64,000 nt of DNA from Thermodesulfobacteriota bacterium (GTDB lineage: Bacteria > Desulfobacterota_D > UBA1144 > Nemesobacterales > UBA2774), in contig BQJP01000006.1 of the NCBI GenBank assembly GCA_021604765.1, positions 1 through 64,000 on the forward strand, written 5' to 3'. The notes below the pieces were generated by a model. The model ran no database searches. It was not told the origin of the DNA and saw only the letters and a list, made by a program, of their open reading frames with translations. The number at the start of each line of letters is the position of its first letter. Position 1 is the stretch's first letter. Below, piece after piece: positions 53,027 through 62,507 of the stretch. Made by a program: the position numbers and the translations under genes.

Positions 53027-55678
53027 TTAGTGGTCATCATATTCTGCGCATTGCTTTATGAGTTTTGCGATTAATCCTGTCCATCCGGTCTGATGGCTGG
53101 CTCCTATTCCAGCTCCGTTGTCGCCATGGAAGTACTCGTTAAAAGTGATAAGATCTTTCCAGTGGGGATCAGTCTGGAACTTTTCTACTCCTCCATAAAA
53201 TGGACGTCTTCCGTTGCCATCTTTGGTGAATATTTTCATAAGCCTATGTGAGAGCTCAAGAGATACTTCCCAAAGATTAAGCAGATTGCCAGAGCCAGTT
53301 GGGCACTCAACTTTAAAGCTGTCTCCAAGGAAGTGGTGAAATTTTTGTAAGGATTCAATTATCAGGAAATTAACTGGAAACCATACAGGGCCTCTCCAGT
53401 TGGAGTTGCCTCCGAACAGACCGGTTGTAGATTCTGCAGGTTCGTAATCAACTCTGTATTCTGTTCCATTCAGTTTCAATATATAGGGGTTCTTTTGATG
53501 GTACTTGGATAAAGAGCGTACTCCATAAGGACTCAGGAATTCTTCCTCATCTAGCATCTTCTCCAGTATGCGTCTTAGTTTAAACTGGTTTGTAATAGAC
53601 AAGAATCTTCTCTCGTGTATATCACCCTTTCCTATAGCGCATTGGGTAACAAGATCATGGCGGTTGTTTGTAAACCATTCCATTCTTCTTTTAAAACCGG
53701 GCAGTGAGTCCAGAACTTCTTGCTCAATTGTCATAACAGCAAATATAGGTATTAGACCCACCATGGAGCGAATTTTAAGTGGTATTTGCTGTCCGTTGGG
53801 CAGGTTTAGTATGTCATAGTAAAAGCCGTCATTCTCGTCCCAAAGTCCAGTGCCACTTTCTCCTAAGTGGTTAATAGCATCTGATATATAGAGAAAATGC
53901 TCGAAGAACTTACTGGCAATATCCTCATAGCTTTTATTATCTTTTGCTAATTCGAGTGCCATCGTAAGCATATTAAGAGCGTACATTCCCATCCAGCTTG
54001 TACCGTCTGCCTGCTCCATATATCCGCCCGATGGCAGCGCAGCGCTTCTGTCAAAGACTCCTACGTTATCGAGCCCTAAAAATCCCCCCTGAAATATATT
54101 GTTGCCTTTTGTATCTTTTCTATTTACCCACCAAGTGAAATTAAGAAGGAGTTTTTGAAATACGCTTTCTAAAAAAAGTTTGTCCGATACGCCGTAGATT
54201 TTTCTCTCAATTTTATAAACACGCCATGCTCCCCAGGCATGAACAGGTGGGTTTACGTCGCCAAAAGCCCACTCATATGCTGGTATTTGTCCATTTGGGT
54301 GCATATACCATTCCCTGGTAAGTCGCGTTAATTGTCTTTTTGCGAAATCAGGGTCGACCATAGAGAGTGGGATTGTGTGAAAAGCCGTGTCCCAAGCGGC
54401 AAACCATGGATATTCCCATTTATCAGGCATAGAAAGCACATCGTCGGCATGCAGGTGTGTCCAGTTGTGGTTTCTCCCGTTCTTTCTTTCTTCAGGAGGT
54501 GGTGGAAATGCGGGGTCTCCCTCAAGCCATTCTTCAACCACGTAATTATAAAACTGCTTTGCCCATAACATTCCCGAAAAGGATTGTCTCTGTATGTTTC
54601 TTATGTCCTCATCAATAGGGAAATTACATAACTTTTCATAGAATTCATCAGCTTCGTTTTTTCTGCTTAGGAATGTTTCATCGAACTGCTTGCCGAAGGG
54701 CGTCTTTAGATTTTTTGACTTGCTTAGTCTGAATTTAAGTTCGCGGGATTCTCCGGAATTAAGATGTATCAGATAGCATGGGCAAAATTTAGTTCCTTTC
54801 GGTTCGGGATTAACGCGCTCTTTGAGCCCATTTACAATATATTCATTAATGCCGTCCTTTACGTAAGCAGAACTATTTTTTGTACCGAAGAGCTTGTTCA
54901 TGTTTGTTTCATTTTCTGTAAATAGCAGTTCTGTTGGAGACTCGCAGTAAAACCACATATCTTCAAGTTCAGGGTGCTTTGTCTGAATTGTGAAAATGTC
55001 ATTATTTTCTTTAGAGAGCTTAATTGAAGGTTTAGTCTTGTTCGGAAACCACGACCAGTCATTTTTAAACCACAGTGTAGGAAGAACATGCAGCTGACAT
55101 TCATCATCTGCTCTGTTAACGATATTGATTCGTATTAATATGTCTTTAGAAGACTTCTTCGCATACTCAACAAATACATCATAATAACGGTTGTCTTCAA
55201 ATATGCCTGTATCTATTAATTCATATTCGGGTTCAAGACGTCCTCTTTGTTTGTTCTCCTCTACAAGTTTTGTATAAGGGAACTCTCCTTGCGGGTATTT
55301 ATAAAGGTATTTCATGTAAGAATGTGAAGGTGTATTGTCTAGATAGTAATAATATTCCTTTACGTCCTCACCGTGATTACCTTCATTTCCAGTTAATCCG
55401 AATAGCCTTTCTTTTATAATAGGATCTTGACCGTTCCATAGTGATATGGCGAAACATAATCGTTGGTGGTTGTCAGATATCCCGGCTATTCCGTCTTCAC
55501 CCCACCTGTAAGCTCTTGAGCGGGAGTCTTCGTGGCTTAAATACTCCCAAGCAGTACCGTAAGAACTATAGTCCTCCCTGACTGTTCCCCATTGTCTCTC
55601 ACTTAGATAAGGTCCCCATCTTCTCCAGTAAGATTTCTTCTCTCTATCTTCTTTTAGTCTTTTCTCTTCTTTGGTCAT
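53027..55678 (-). CDS. GH63-like glucosidase / mannosylglycerate-hydrolase-like glycosidase
   Basis: An 883-residue cytosolic glycosidase. [22 protein letters not shown] opens the family of large bacterial GH63-like proteins. The (alpha/alpha)6 catalytic part has [59 protein letters not shown] and [12 protein letters not shown]. Smaller relatives hydrolyse mannosyl- or glucosylglycerate. The gene next upstream encodes a glycosyltransferase of the type that makes such solutes, so a synthesis/hydrolysis pair is possible. Trehalose- or oligoglucoside-type substrates are alternatives. Confidence 0.78.
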   Translation of the reverse strand: MTKEEKRLKEDREKKSYWRRWGPYLSERQWGTVREDYSSYGTAWEYLSHEDSRSRAYRWGEDGIAGISDNHQRLCFAISLWNGQDPIIKERLFGLTGNEGNHGEDVKEYYYYLDNTPSHSYMKYLYKYPQGEFPYTKLVEENKQRGRLEPEYELIDTGIFEDNRYYDVFVEYAKKSSKDILIRINIVNRADDECQLHVLPTLWFKNDWSWFPNKTKPSIKLSKENNDIFTIQTKHPELEDMWFYCESPTELLFTENETNMNKLFGTKNSSAYVKDGINEYIVNGLKERVNPEPKGTKFCPCYLIHLNSGESRELKFRLSKSKNLKTPFGKQFDETFLSRKNEADEFYEKLCNFPIDEDIRNIQRQSFSGMLWAKQFYNYVVEEWLEGDPAFPPPPEERKNGRNHNWTHLHADDVLSMPDKWEYPWFAAWDTAFHTIPLSMVDPDFAKRQLTRLTREWYMHPNGQIPAYEWAFGDVNPPVHAWGAWRVYKIERKIYGVSDKLFLESVFQKLLLNFTWWVNRKDTKGNNIFQGGFLGLDNVGVFDRSAALPSGGYMEQADGTSWMGMYALNMLTMALELAKDNKSYEDIASKFFEHFLYISDAINHLGESGTGLWDENDGFYYDILNLPNGQQIPLKIRSMVGLIPIFAVMTIEQEVLDSLPGFKRRMEWFTNNRHDLVTQCAIGKGDIHERRFLSITNQFKLRRILEKMLDEEEFLSPYGVRSLSKYHQKNPYILKLNGTEYRVDYEPAESTTGLFGGNSNWRGPVWFPVNFLIIESLQKFHHFLGDSFKVECPTGSGNLLNLWEVSLELSHRLMKIFTKDGNGRRPFYGGVEKFQTDPHWKDLITFNEYFHGDNGAGIGASHQTGWTGLIAKLIKQCAEYDDH

Positions 55679-55891
55679 TTTCTGTATATAAATAATTGTT
55701 TTCTATTTTATCAGCAAACTTGAAACGTGCTCTAATAATTTGAGTTAATTCGTATATTCCCCTTTTCCATGCGTATAGTTTTATATTACAGCTATGTAAT
55801 TCTATACACAAACACCGGTATGAACTTTATTCTGAGGGAGTATATTGGTAATAATGCTAAAGCTGGTAATGACAGATAAAGAGAAAGAACG

Positions 55892-57145
55892 TTACTTCTC
55901 CCAAAGTTTGAATCTTTTTAATAAATAAGGTTTGTTCTTCTCGAAAATAGCCGCCTGGTCCTGCACTACTTTTTCTGCTTCTCTACTATCCATATTCATT
56001 ACCTGCTGACAGTATGATTTTGTTCTTCCAAAGTACAGTGGTGTTAAAATATCGACAAGTCTGCGTTTGTTTCTAAGCCACTGTTGGTATGTATATGCAA
56101 AATCATATAATATTTTGCTCCAAAGATCAGTGTCAAATTCCTCATCTCCGTTTGCAGCCCAACTCTCATAAATGCCGTCGAGTCTGGAGATATTGTCACT
56201 ATTGAGTATTTCATCATATAACGGACGGAAATTCCGAAAGCCCTCTACGAATTCTTCCCGCAGGTCATTCATACTCACTGAAACGGCTTCGAGTTCAGGT
56301 TCTTCGTCTACATTGTTTTTTATTTCAATAGCCTTAAAAGAGTTCTCACGATCCCAATTGTGCTCATACTTGCCCATTAAGTAGAAGAGGGTGCTTACAA
56401 CTTGCCTGAACATCGGACCCAGGTCGGAAGCAGGATCCTTTGCTCCGTGAATTTTTGTGCCTAAGTAAGTCTGCACCACTTTGAAACCTTCGTTAATAGC
56501 ACAAGTAGTCATCCAGACATCAATTCCAAATCTTGCAACATCAGTTTCCCATACATCCTCTTTTACATAGAAAGCTGCGAGCTCTGGACAGCAGCCGAAA
56601 TCTCCGCCGATAGGTTGTCTTACATCTACCCCATAAAGAGCCCTCGTCATTGGGTATACAATCTGATTTGTGATAGTGCCGTCAAATTTGTGCCGTCTGT
56701 AATATGGTGTGACAAATCCTGCTGATCTGTCTAAAATTGGCTCTATAATAAACTTCACCCACTCGGGAGTTATGCTTCTTAGATCGGCATCAAACACGCC
56801 TATCGCCTTAGCTTTGAGCATAATTGCCAACTCAAATACTGCCCTGAAAGAGGTGCCCTTGCCCGGCAAACCCCTATATATGGTTACTCTTCTAGCTACA
56901 TTCTCTGGTATTTCTACAGCATAGGCATTTTCACGTGTGTCATCTAATGATCCTCCATCACTAATGAAAATTGCTGTTTTGTATTCAGAGAAGTATGTGT
57001 TTAGGCCTTTTGCTACCTGTTCTATAACATAGCCTATGGATTCTTCACAATTGTAGCAAGGTATACCGATAAGAATGTCTGTAGTTTTTATCTCATCTAC
57101 CCAAAACAATACATTATTTCTTACAGCTGTCTTATATTTCCCCAT
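55892..57145 (-). CDS. Glycosyltransferase, glucosyl-/mannosyl-glycerate synthase-like
   Basis: A 417-residue GT-A enzyme. ILIGIPCYNCEESIGYVIEQ starts the nucleotide-sugar domain. GLPGKGTSFRAV, then GVFDADLRSITPEWV (DxD metal site), RQPIGGDFGC and RFGIDVWMTTCAI follow the plan of mannosylglycerate synthase and of glucosyl-3-phosphoglycerate synthase (GT78/GT81), as does the helical C-terminus with W and Y residues. The product is probably a glycerate-linked compatible solute or a primer for glucan. It lies between glgA and the GH63-like gene. Confidence 0.7.
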   Translation of the reverse strand: MGKYKTAVRNNVLFWVDEIKTTDILIGIPCYNCEESIGYVIEQVAKGLNTYFSEYKTAIFISDGGSLDDTRENAYAVEIPENVARRVTIYRGLPGKGTSFRAVFELAIMLKAKAIGVFDADLRSITPEWVKFIIEPILDRSAGFVTPYYRRHKFDGTITNQIVYPMTRALYGVDVRQPIGGDFGCCPELAAFYVKEDVWETDVARFGIDVWMTTCAINEGFKVVQTYLGTKIHGAKDPASDLGPMFRQVVSTLFYLMGKYEHNWDRENSFKAIEIKNNVDEEPELEAVSVSMNDLREEFVEGFRNFRPLYDEILNSDNISRLDGIYESWAANGDEEFDTDLWSKILYDFAYTYQQWLRNKRRLVDILTPLYFGRTKSYCQQVMNMDSREAEKVVQDQAAIFEKNKPYLLKRFKLWEK

Positions 57146-57220
57146 ATAGTTGTTTCCCTCGATTCGAGATGAAATCCATATTCTTTGATGATTCGTATTT
57201 ATATCTTTAGTTAGCTTTTA

Positions 57221-58693
57221 TTAATGTCCTAGCAATCTATTATAATGATTGTGATAAATTTCGCTTGCCTTTCTCCAGGAAAAATTCTCTGCCATAGCTT
57301 TTCTTACAAGTTGTGTCCAATCAATTGGATTGTTGTAAACTGAAATTGCGTTCTCAATAGCTTTTAGCATTTCTTCACCATTAAATTCATGAAATACAAA
57401 TCCATTTCCTCGTTCAGGGTTTCGATTATAGTCGATTATGGAATCTAACAGTCCTCCCGTGCCTCGTACAATTGGGATAGTTCCGTATTTAAGTGCCATT
57501 AATTGACCAAGCCCGCAGGGTTCAAATCTTGAGGGCATCAAGAACATGTCGCAACCTGCATATATTGCCCTTGCTTTTTTATCGTTATATCCAATTATTG
57601 CTGAAAAACTATCTCCATACTGATTCATATCCTCGGTTAAAATATTTTCATAGTTCTTATCACCAGTTCCAAGGACAACCAACTCAACATCCAATTTTAA
57701 AATCTGATCGAGAAAGTTAACTATAAGATCTATACCTTTCTGGTCGGCAAGTCTTGAAACAATACCTATTAGGGGCTTATTCTCTTTAGATTTAAATCCA
57801 AGATGTTTTCTCAGCTTCATCTTGTTCATTATTTTTCCATCTAAATTCTCAGCGCTGTATTTCATACATATAGCGTTGTCTTTCTCAGGGTCCCATACAT
57901 CATAATCAAGTCCGTTCATTATTCCTGCTAATTTGCCTTGATTTGAAATAGATCTTAGGACTCCGTCTAGCCAATAGCCGTAATCAGGTGTTTTAATTTC
58001 CTCAGCATACCTTGGGCTTACTGTGGTCACTAAGTCTGAGGATATAATACCCCCCTTCATTAGGTTTGCTTTCCCATAAAACTCCAATCCGTCCATATTG
58101 AATATGTAGGAGGGAAGACCGAACTTGTTAATTAGCTCTTTTTGATATAATCCTTGGTAAGCAATATTGTGTATGGTGTAAACAACTTTTGTGTTCTTGA
58201 AAAAGGGTTCGTCATTATAGTGTTTCTTCCACTTAAGTGATATTGGGACTAATGCAGTTTGCCAGTCATTACAGTGAATGATATCTGGTTGAAAATCCAT
58301 AGCTTTGGCAATTTCAAGGGCACCTAAAGATAAAAAGCCAAACCTTACATCATTATCTGAAAAATCTCCTGAGGGTGAGCCGTAGATAAAGTCACGGTCA
58401 TAGAATTCTTCATTTATTAGGAAGTAGATCGTAATCCCATCAATTTTAGTTTCCTTAATTTTTCCTTTGTAAGAAATCCAATCTATTGGTACCATTACCT
58501 CTTTGTTCCTAATAGTTTGAACTTTAAAACCAAGGCGTCTGAGGTTTCTTTCGGCTTCTTTATAAAGGGGCATTACAACTCTGACATCTAGTCCTAAGTC
58601 GCTTAATCGTTTAGGTAAAACTCCGATAACGTCCGCTAGGCCACCTGTTTTAGCAAAGGGCTCCATTTCTGAAGCTACAAAAAGTACATTCAT
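57221..58693 (-). CDS. glgA: Glycogen synthase (ADP/UDP-glucose, GT5)
   Basis: A 490-residue GT5 enzyme. I choose ATG at 58693 (AGGGGA 6-7 nt upstream), giving MNVLFVASEMEPFAKTGGLAD with the KTGGL glucose-nucleotide motif. The second domain has IGIVSRLADQKGIDLI and SRFEPCGLGQLMALKYGTIPIVRGTGGL, the C-terminal catalytic loop. It lengthens alpha-1,4-glucan chains. Length is close to E. coli GlgA. It lies 84 bp downstream of malQ in the leftward glycogen cluster. Confidence 0.95.
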   Translation of the reverse strand: MNVLFVASEMEPFAKTGGLADVIGVLPKRLSDLGLDVRVVMPLYKEAERNLRRLGFKVQTIRNKEVMVPIDWISYKGKIKETKIDGITIYFLINEEFYDRDFIYGSPSGDFSDNDVRFGFLSLGALEIAKAMDFQPDIIHCNDWQTALVPISLKWKKHYNDEPFFKNTKVVYTIHNIAYQGLYQKELINKFGLPSYIFNMDGLEFYGKANLMKGGIISSDLVTTVSPRYAEEIKTPDYGYWLDGVLRSISNQGKLAGIMNGLDYDVWDPEKDNAICMKYSAENLDGKIMNKMKLRKHLGFKSKENKPLIGIVSRLADQKGIDLIVNFLDQILKLDVELVVLGTGDKNYENILTEDMNQYGDSFSAIIGYNDKKARAIYAGCDMFLMPSRFEPCGLGQLMALKYGTIPIVRGTGGLLDSIIDYNRNPERGNGFVFHEFNGEEMLKAIENAISVYNNPIDWTQLVRKAMAENFSWRKASEIYHNHYNRLLGH

Positions 58694-58777
58694 TCGATTT
58701 CCCCTGTGAATGATCTCCAATACTCATAAAAGAAGTGGTTTTTCATTGAGTAGGCTTAGAGATATTTTTAATCCGAA

Positions 58778-60277
58778 TCAACCCCTATCATTATATTTAC
58801 TGAGTACTCTGAGCTTTTCAATAAATTCCGATAAAAAGTCTAAAGATTTTAGTTTCCAAACCCAGTTCCCGGTTGTTGTTGAAGGTGTATTCATTCTTGC
58901 CGAAGCTCCTAGGCTTAGAATATCTTGAATTGGGATAATGACCGTATCAGCTCTAGATGCCATAGCAGCTTCTATCAGTTCCCAGTTTATATTCTTTTCG
59001 TTTATTTCTTTTTTTAGATATTCGCCGATTCTATTTTTTTCAATATCTCCCGCTTCTTCTCTCCACCAGCCTAAAACTGTATTATTATCATGTGTTCCTG
59101 TATAGACTACGCAGTTATTCCCGATGTTAGAGGGCAAGTAATCACCATATGGGAAATCGTTTCCAAAAGCGAATAACAGTATCTTCATCCCAGGGAGATT
59201 GTAGTGTTTAATAGTGTCTTTTACATCCTCGGTTATTAATCCCAGGTCCTCTGCGATGAATTTAGACTTATCAAAGTTAGAAAATAATGTGTCTAAAAAA
59301 GCTTTTGCATTTAGATGTATCCATTGACCATTTAGCGCAGTAGTTTCTCCTGTTTTTACTTCCCAATAAGATACAAAGCCCCTGAAATGATCAAGTCTTA
59401 GCTTATCAAACATTGACAAATTATGCGCAATCCTTTTTGTCCACCATGAGTATTGTGTCTCTTTTAGTCTGTCCCAATTGTAAACAGGATTGCCCCACAA
59501 CTGCCCAGTCTCGCTGAAATAATCTGGCGGTACTCCAGCAATAAATTCCGGGTTTTTATTCTCATCAAGTTTAAATATATCCTGATTTGCCCACACATCA
59601 GAGCTATCGTAGTTAACATAATAAGGAATATCCCCTATTATTTTAATGTCTCTATCATTAGCGTATTTTTTTAAAGAATTCCATTGTTTAAAAAAAACAT
59701 ATTGCAGAAATTTGTTATAAAGAATGAGATGTTGCTCTTTCTCATGCCAGCGATCTAGAGATTGGCTCTTTCTATCTCGTAAGTCCGTGGGAAAATTCTG
59801 CCATGTTTCAAATGCTGATGCATTTTTCACTGAGATGTATAAACAGTAGTCATCAAGCCACTGCTTGTTTTCCAGACAAAATTTCTTAAAATCGCCATAT
59901 TGGACAATGCCTCTCAAATTTGTTTCAAATGCAGTTTTGAGCAACTCAGTTTTGTATAATGAAACTAACTCAAAATCAACACTATCATTAGGAAATTTAG
60001 GCAGGTCAATAATATCAGATTTTGATAAGTAACCCTCTTCTATAATTAGTTCAGGACTTATTAGTAGAGGGTTTCCTGCAAATGACGAAGGACAGCTGTA
60101 TGGAGAATGTCCATATGTGCTTTCTGTTGGGTTTAATGGTAAAACCTGCCAATATCTTTGGTTTGATTCACTAAGAAAATCAATAAATTTATATGAGGTC
60201 GGTCCAAAATCTCCAATACCGTATTTTGATGGCAATGATGTGATATGAATTAATACGCCGCTTTTTCTTTCGTTCAT
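58778..60277 (-). CDS. malQ: 4-alpha-glucanotransferase (amylomaltase)
   Basis: A 499-residue GH77 enzyme. GVLIHITSLPSKYGIGDFG opens the barrel, YWQVLPLNPT and YSPYSCPSSFAGNPLLIS-like sequence follow, and the catalytic residues lie in DHFRGF (Asp nucleophile region), IAEDLG (Glu) and YTGTHDNNTVLGW (HDN). It moves maltodextrin units between chains. I choose ATG at 60277 because it overlaps the glgX stop as ATGA; a start further upstream would add 7 residues inside glgX. Confidence 0.93.
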   Translation of the reverse strand: MNERKSGVLIHITSLPSKYGIGDFGPTSYKFIDFLSESNQRYWQVLPLNPTESTYGHSPYSCPSSFAGNPLLISPELIIEEGYLSKSDIIDLPKFPNDSVDFELVSLYKTELLKTAFETNLRGIVQYGDFKKFCLENKQWLDDYCLYISVKNASAFETWQNFPTDLRDRKSQSLDRWHEKEQHLILYNKFLQYVFFKQWNSLKKYANDRDIKIIGDIPYYVNYDSSDVWANQDIFKLDENKNPEFIAGVPPDYFSETGQLWGNPVYNWDRLKETQYSWWTKRIAHNLSMFDKLRLDHFRGFVSYWEVKTGETTALNGQWIHLNAKAFLDTLFSNFDKSKFIAEDLGLITEDVKDTIKHYNLPGMKILLFAFGNDFPYGDYLPSNIGNNCVVYTGTHDNNTVLGWWREEAGDIEKNRIGEYLKKEINEKNINWELIEAAMASRADTVIIPIQDILSLGASARMNTPSTTTGNWVWKLKSLDFLSEFIEKLRVLSKYNDRG

Positions 60278-62457
60278 CTTAAGGTGCCTTGTGAACATTG
60301 AGACAACTTTTCTGTCACTGGTTTTAACAGAACTAAGGATTTATCAATCATTTTATATTGATCGCCTATTGTGAGCTGTAATATTTTTTTGTTTACATTA
60401 TTAAATGATGTATCTACCAGAACCTCCCATTTTGTTGAAATATTATTGGGGGGAATGATAAACTCAACAGTTTTAGAGGATGTGTTTAGTAATATCATTA
60501 TGGTATTATCCAATATTACTCTCTTGTCCTTTTTGGTTTTAGCCTGGTCTTCGTAGGCGGTTATTGAAGCAAATGCATTTAGCTCATTGATTTGCCAATC
60601 AGCATGAGTAAATTCCTTCCCATTGAACATATACCATGCTAGGTCCTTATAATTGTCTCCATTTATAGTGTGCCCATGAAAGAATTTCCCTTCTTTAAGC
60701 ACAGGGTACATTGATCTGATTTGAATAAGTTTTTGTGTAAAATAGAATAAGCTTTTATTTGATGTGTTCCAATTCCAATTTGTCCATGAAATACTATTGT
60801 CTTGGCAGTACGCGTTGTTGTTTCCTTTTTGAGTTCTCCCAAATTCGTCTCCGGCTAGAAGCATTGGAATGCCTTTTGAAAGAAATAATGTAGCCAGGAA
60901 ATTACGTTTTTGTCTTTCTCGTAGAGCTAAAATTGCTTCATCGTTGGTTGATCCCTCGTATCCGTTGTTAAAACTGAAATTCTCTTCAGTACCGTCCATA
61001 TTATTCTCAAGATTATCAAGATTGTGTTTATTGTTATATGACACTAGATCTTCGAGAGTGAATCCATCATGAGAACAGACATAATTAATGCTTGTATGTG
61101 AACCTTTGGAGCGAAGCTCATATAAATCACTTGATCCGCTTAAACGGTAAGCCGTACTCGCTGCCTGACCGAAATCACCTCTCCAGAAGCGTCTTACGGT
61201 ATTGCGGAATTTATCATTCCATTCAGAAAAAGGATCCGGGAAATTTCCCACCTGATACCCACCCCATCCGAGATCCCAGGGCTCAGCAATTAATTTTACA
61301 CCGGACAATAAAGGGTCATTACAGATAGATTCAAGTAAAGGGTGATATCTATGGAAATCTTGCTTTCCTCTGCCTAGAACCGTAGCGAGATCAAATCTGA
61401 ATCCATCAACATGCATTTCATTGACCCAGTATCTTAGGCTGTCAATAATAAGCTGAACTGCGCACTGGTTCGTTGTGTTTATAGAGTTGCCGGTACCAGT
61501 ATAGTTCTCATAATGACTAAAATCACTAGGCCCAAGTTTGTAATATGAAAGATTGTCTATTCCGCGAAATGAGAGGGTAGGGCCAATGTTCCCTCCTTCG
61601 GCTGTATGGTTGTATACAACATCGAGTATAACTTCAATATTTTCTTTGTGAAAAGTCTTGATCATATCTTTGAATTCATTGACCTGTTCACCAACTTCGT
61701 GAGTACTTGAATAACGTGAATCTGGTGCAAAAAATCCTATTGTGTTGTAACCCCAATAATTAGTCAGCCCATTGTCTATAAGTTTTTTCTCTGAAACACT
61801 ATGATGAATAGGCATTAACTCAATTGCGGTAATACCTAATGATTTGATATATTCTATAGATTGGGGAGAGCATAGACCTGAATAAGTGCCTCTTTTAGAC
61901 TCTGGTATATTATGATTTTCTACAGTAAATCCCTTAACGTTTAGTTCATAGATTATTGTATCTGACCATGGGATGCGTGGATTAGTGTCGTTTTCCCAAT
62001 CAAAGCTCGAGTCTACAACGACACTTTTTGGCATATATGAAGCACTATCTCTAGGGTCAGGGTAAAGTCCAGCTTCAGCTCTGTCTTTAATATAATCATA
62101 ATGAAAATCGTTTAGACTTATCTCTCCGGAGATCGCTCTTGCGTATGGATCTAGGAGGAGTTTATTGTGGTTAAATCTAAGTCCTAACTTAGGATCATAA
62201 GCTCCGTGAACTCTGTACCCATATAACTGACCCGGTTCTATGCCAGGAATGTAGCAGTGCCATATATTATCTGTTTTAGCATTAATTTGTATCTTGGCAT
62301 ATTCTTTTTGTTCAGTATCATTGGAAAATAGACACAACTCTACCATTTGGGCGTGTTTGGAGTATATTGCAAAATTAACTCCACTGCCGTCCCATATTGC
62401 GCCAAGAGGTTTATTTTTTCCCGGCATTATTTTTAAGGGTTTTAATTCATCCTTCAC
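60274..62457 (-). CDS. glgX: Glycogen debranching enzyme, GlgX/isoamylase type (GH13)
   Basis: A 727-residue GH13 protein. The N-terminal CBM48 region (PLGAIWDGSGVNFAIYSKHA) is followed by the barrel: IELMPIHH, VILDVVYNHTAEGG (region I), DGFRFDLATVLGR (Asp nucleophile, region II), LIAEPWDLG (Glu, region III) and YVCSHDGFTLEDLV (region IV His-Asp). It cleaves alpha-1,6 branches. The 3' end overlaps malQ by 4 nt, so the two are translationally coupled. Confidence 0.94.
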   Translation of the reverse strand: MKDELKPLKIMPGKNKPLGAIWDGSGVNFAIYSKHAQMVELCLFSNDTEQKEYAKIQINAKTDNIWHCYIPGIEPGQLYGYRVHGAYDPKLGLRFNHNKLLLDPYARAISGEISLNDFHYDYIKDRAEAGLYPDPRDSASYMPKSVVVDSSFDWENDTNPRIPWSDTIIYELNVKGFTVENHNIPESKRGTYSGLCSPQSIEYIKSLGITAIELMPIHHSVSEKKLIDNGLTNYWGYNTIGFFAPDSRYSSTHEVGEQVNEFKDMIKTFHKENIEVILDVVYNHTAEGGNIGPTLSFRGIDNLSYYKLGPSDFSHYENYTGTGNSINTTNQCAVQLIIDSLRYWVNEMHVDGFRFDLATVLGRGKQDFHRYHPLLESICNDPLLSGVKLIAEPWDLGWGGYQVGNFPDPFSEWNDKFRNTVRRFWRGDFGQAASTAYRLSGSSDLYELRSKGSHTSINYVCSHDGFTLEDLVSYNNKHNLDNLENNMDGTEENFSFNNGYEGSTNDEAILALRERQKRNFLATLFLSKGIPMLLAGDEFGRTQKGNNNAYCQDNSISWTNWNWNTSNKSLFYFTQKLIQIRSMYPVLKEGKFFHGHTINGDNYKDLAWYMFNGKEFTHADWQINELNAFASITAYEDQAKTKKDKRVILDNTIMILLNTSSKTVEFIIPPNNISTKWEVLVDTSFNNVNKKILQLTIGDQYKMIDKSLVLLKPVTEKLSQCSQGTLR

Positions 62458-62507
62458 AATATTGTTTTAGGAACTATATATTCTTTTGTAGTTTAGATTT
62501 GCAAATG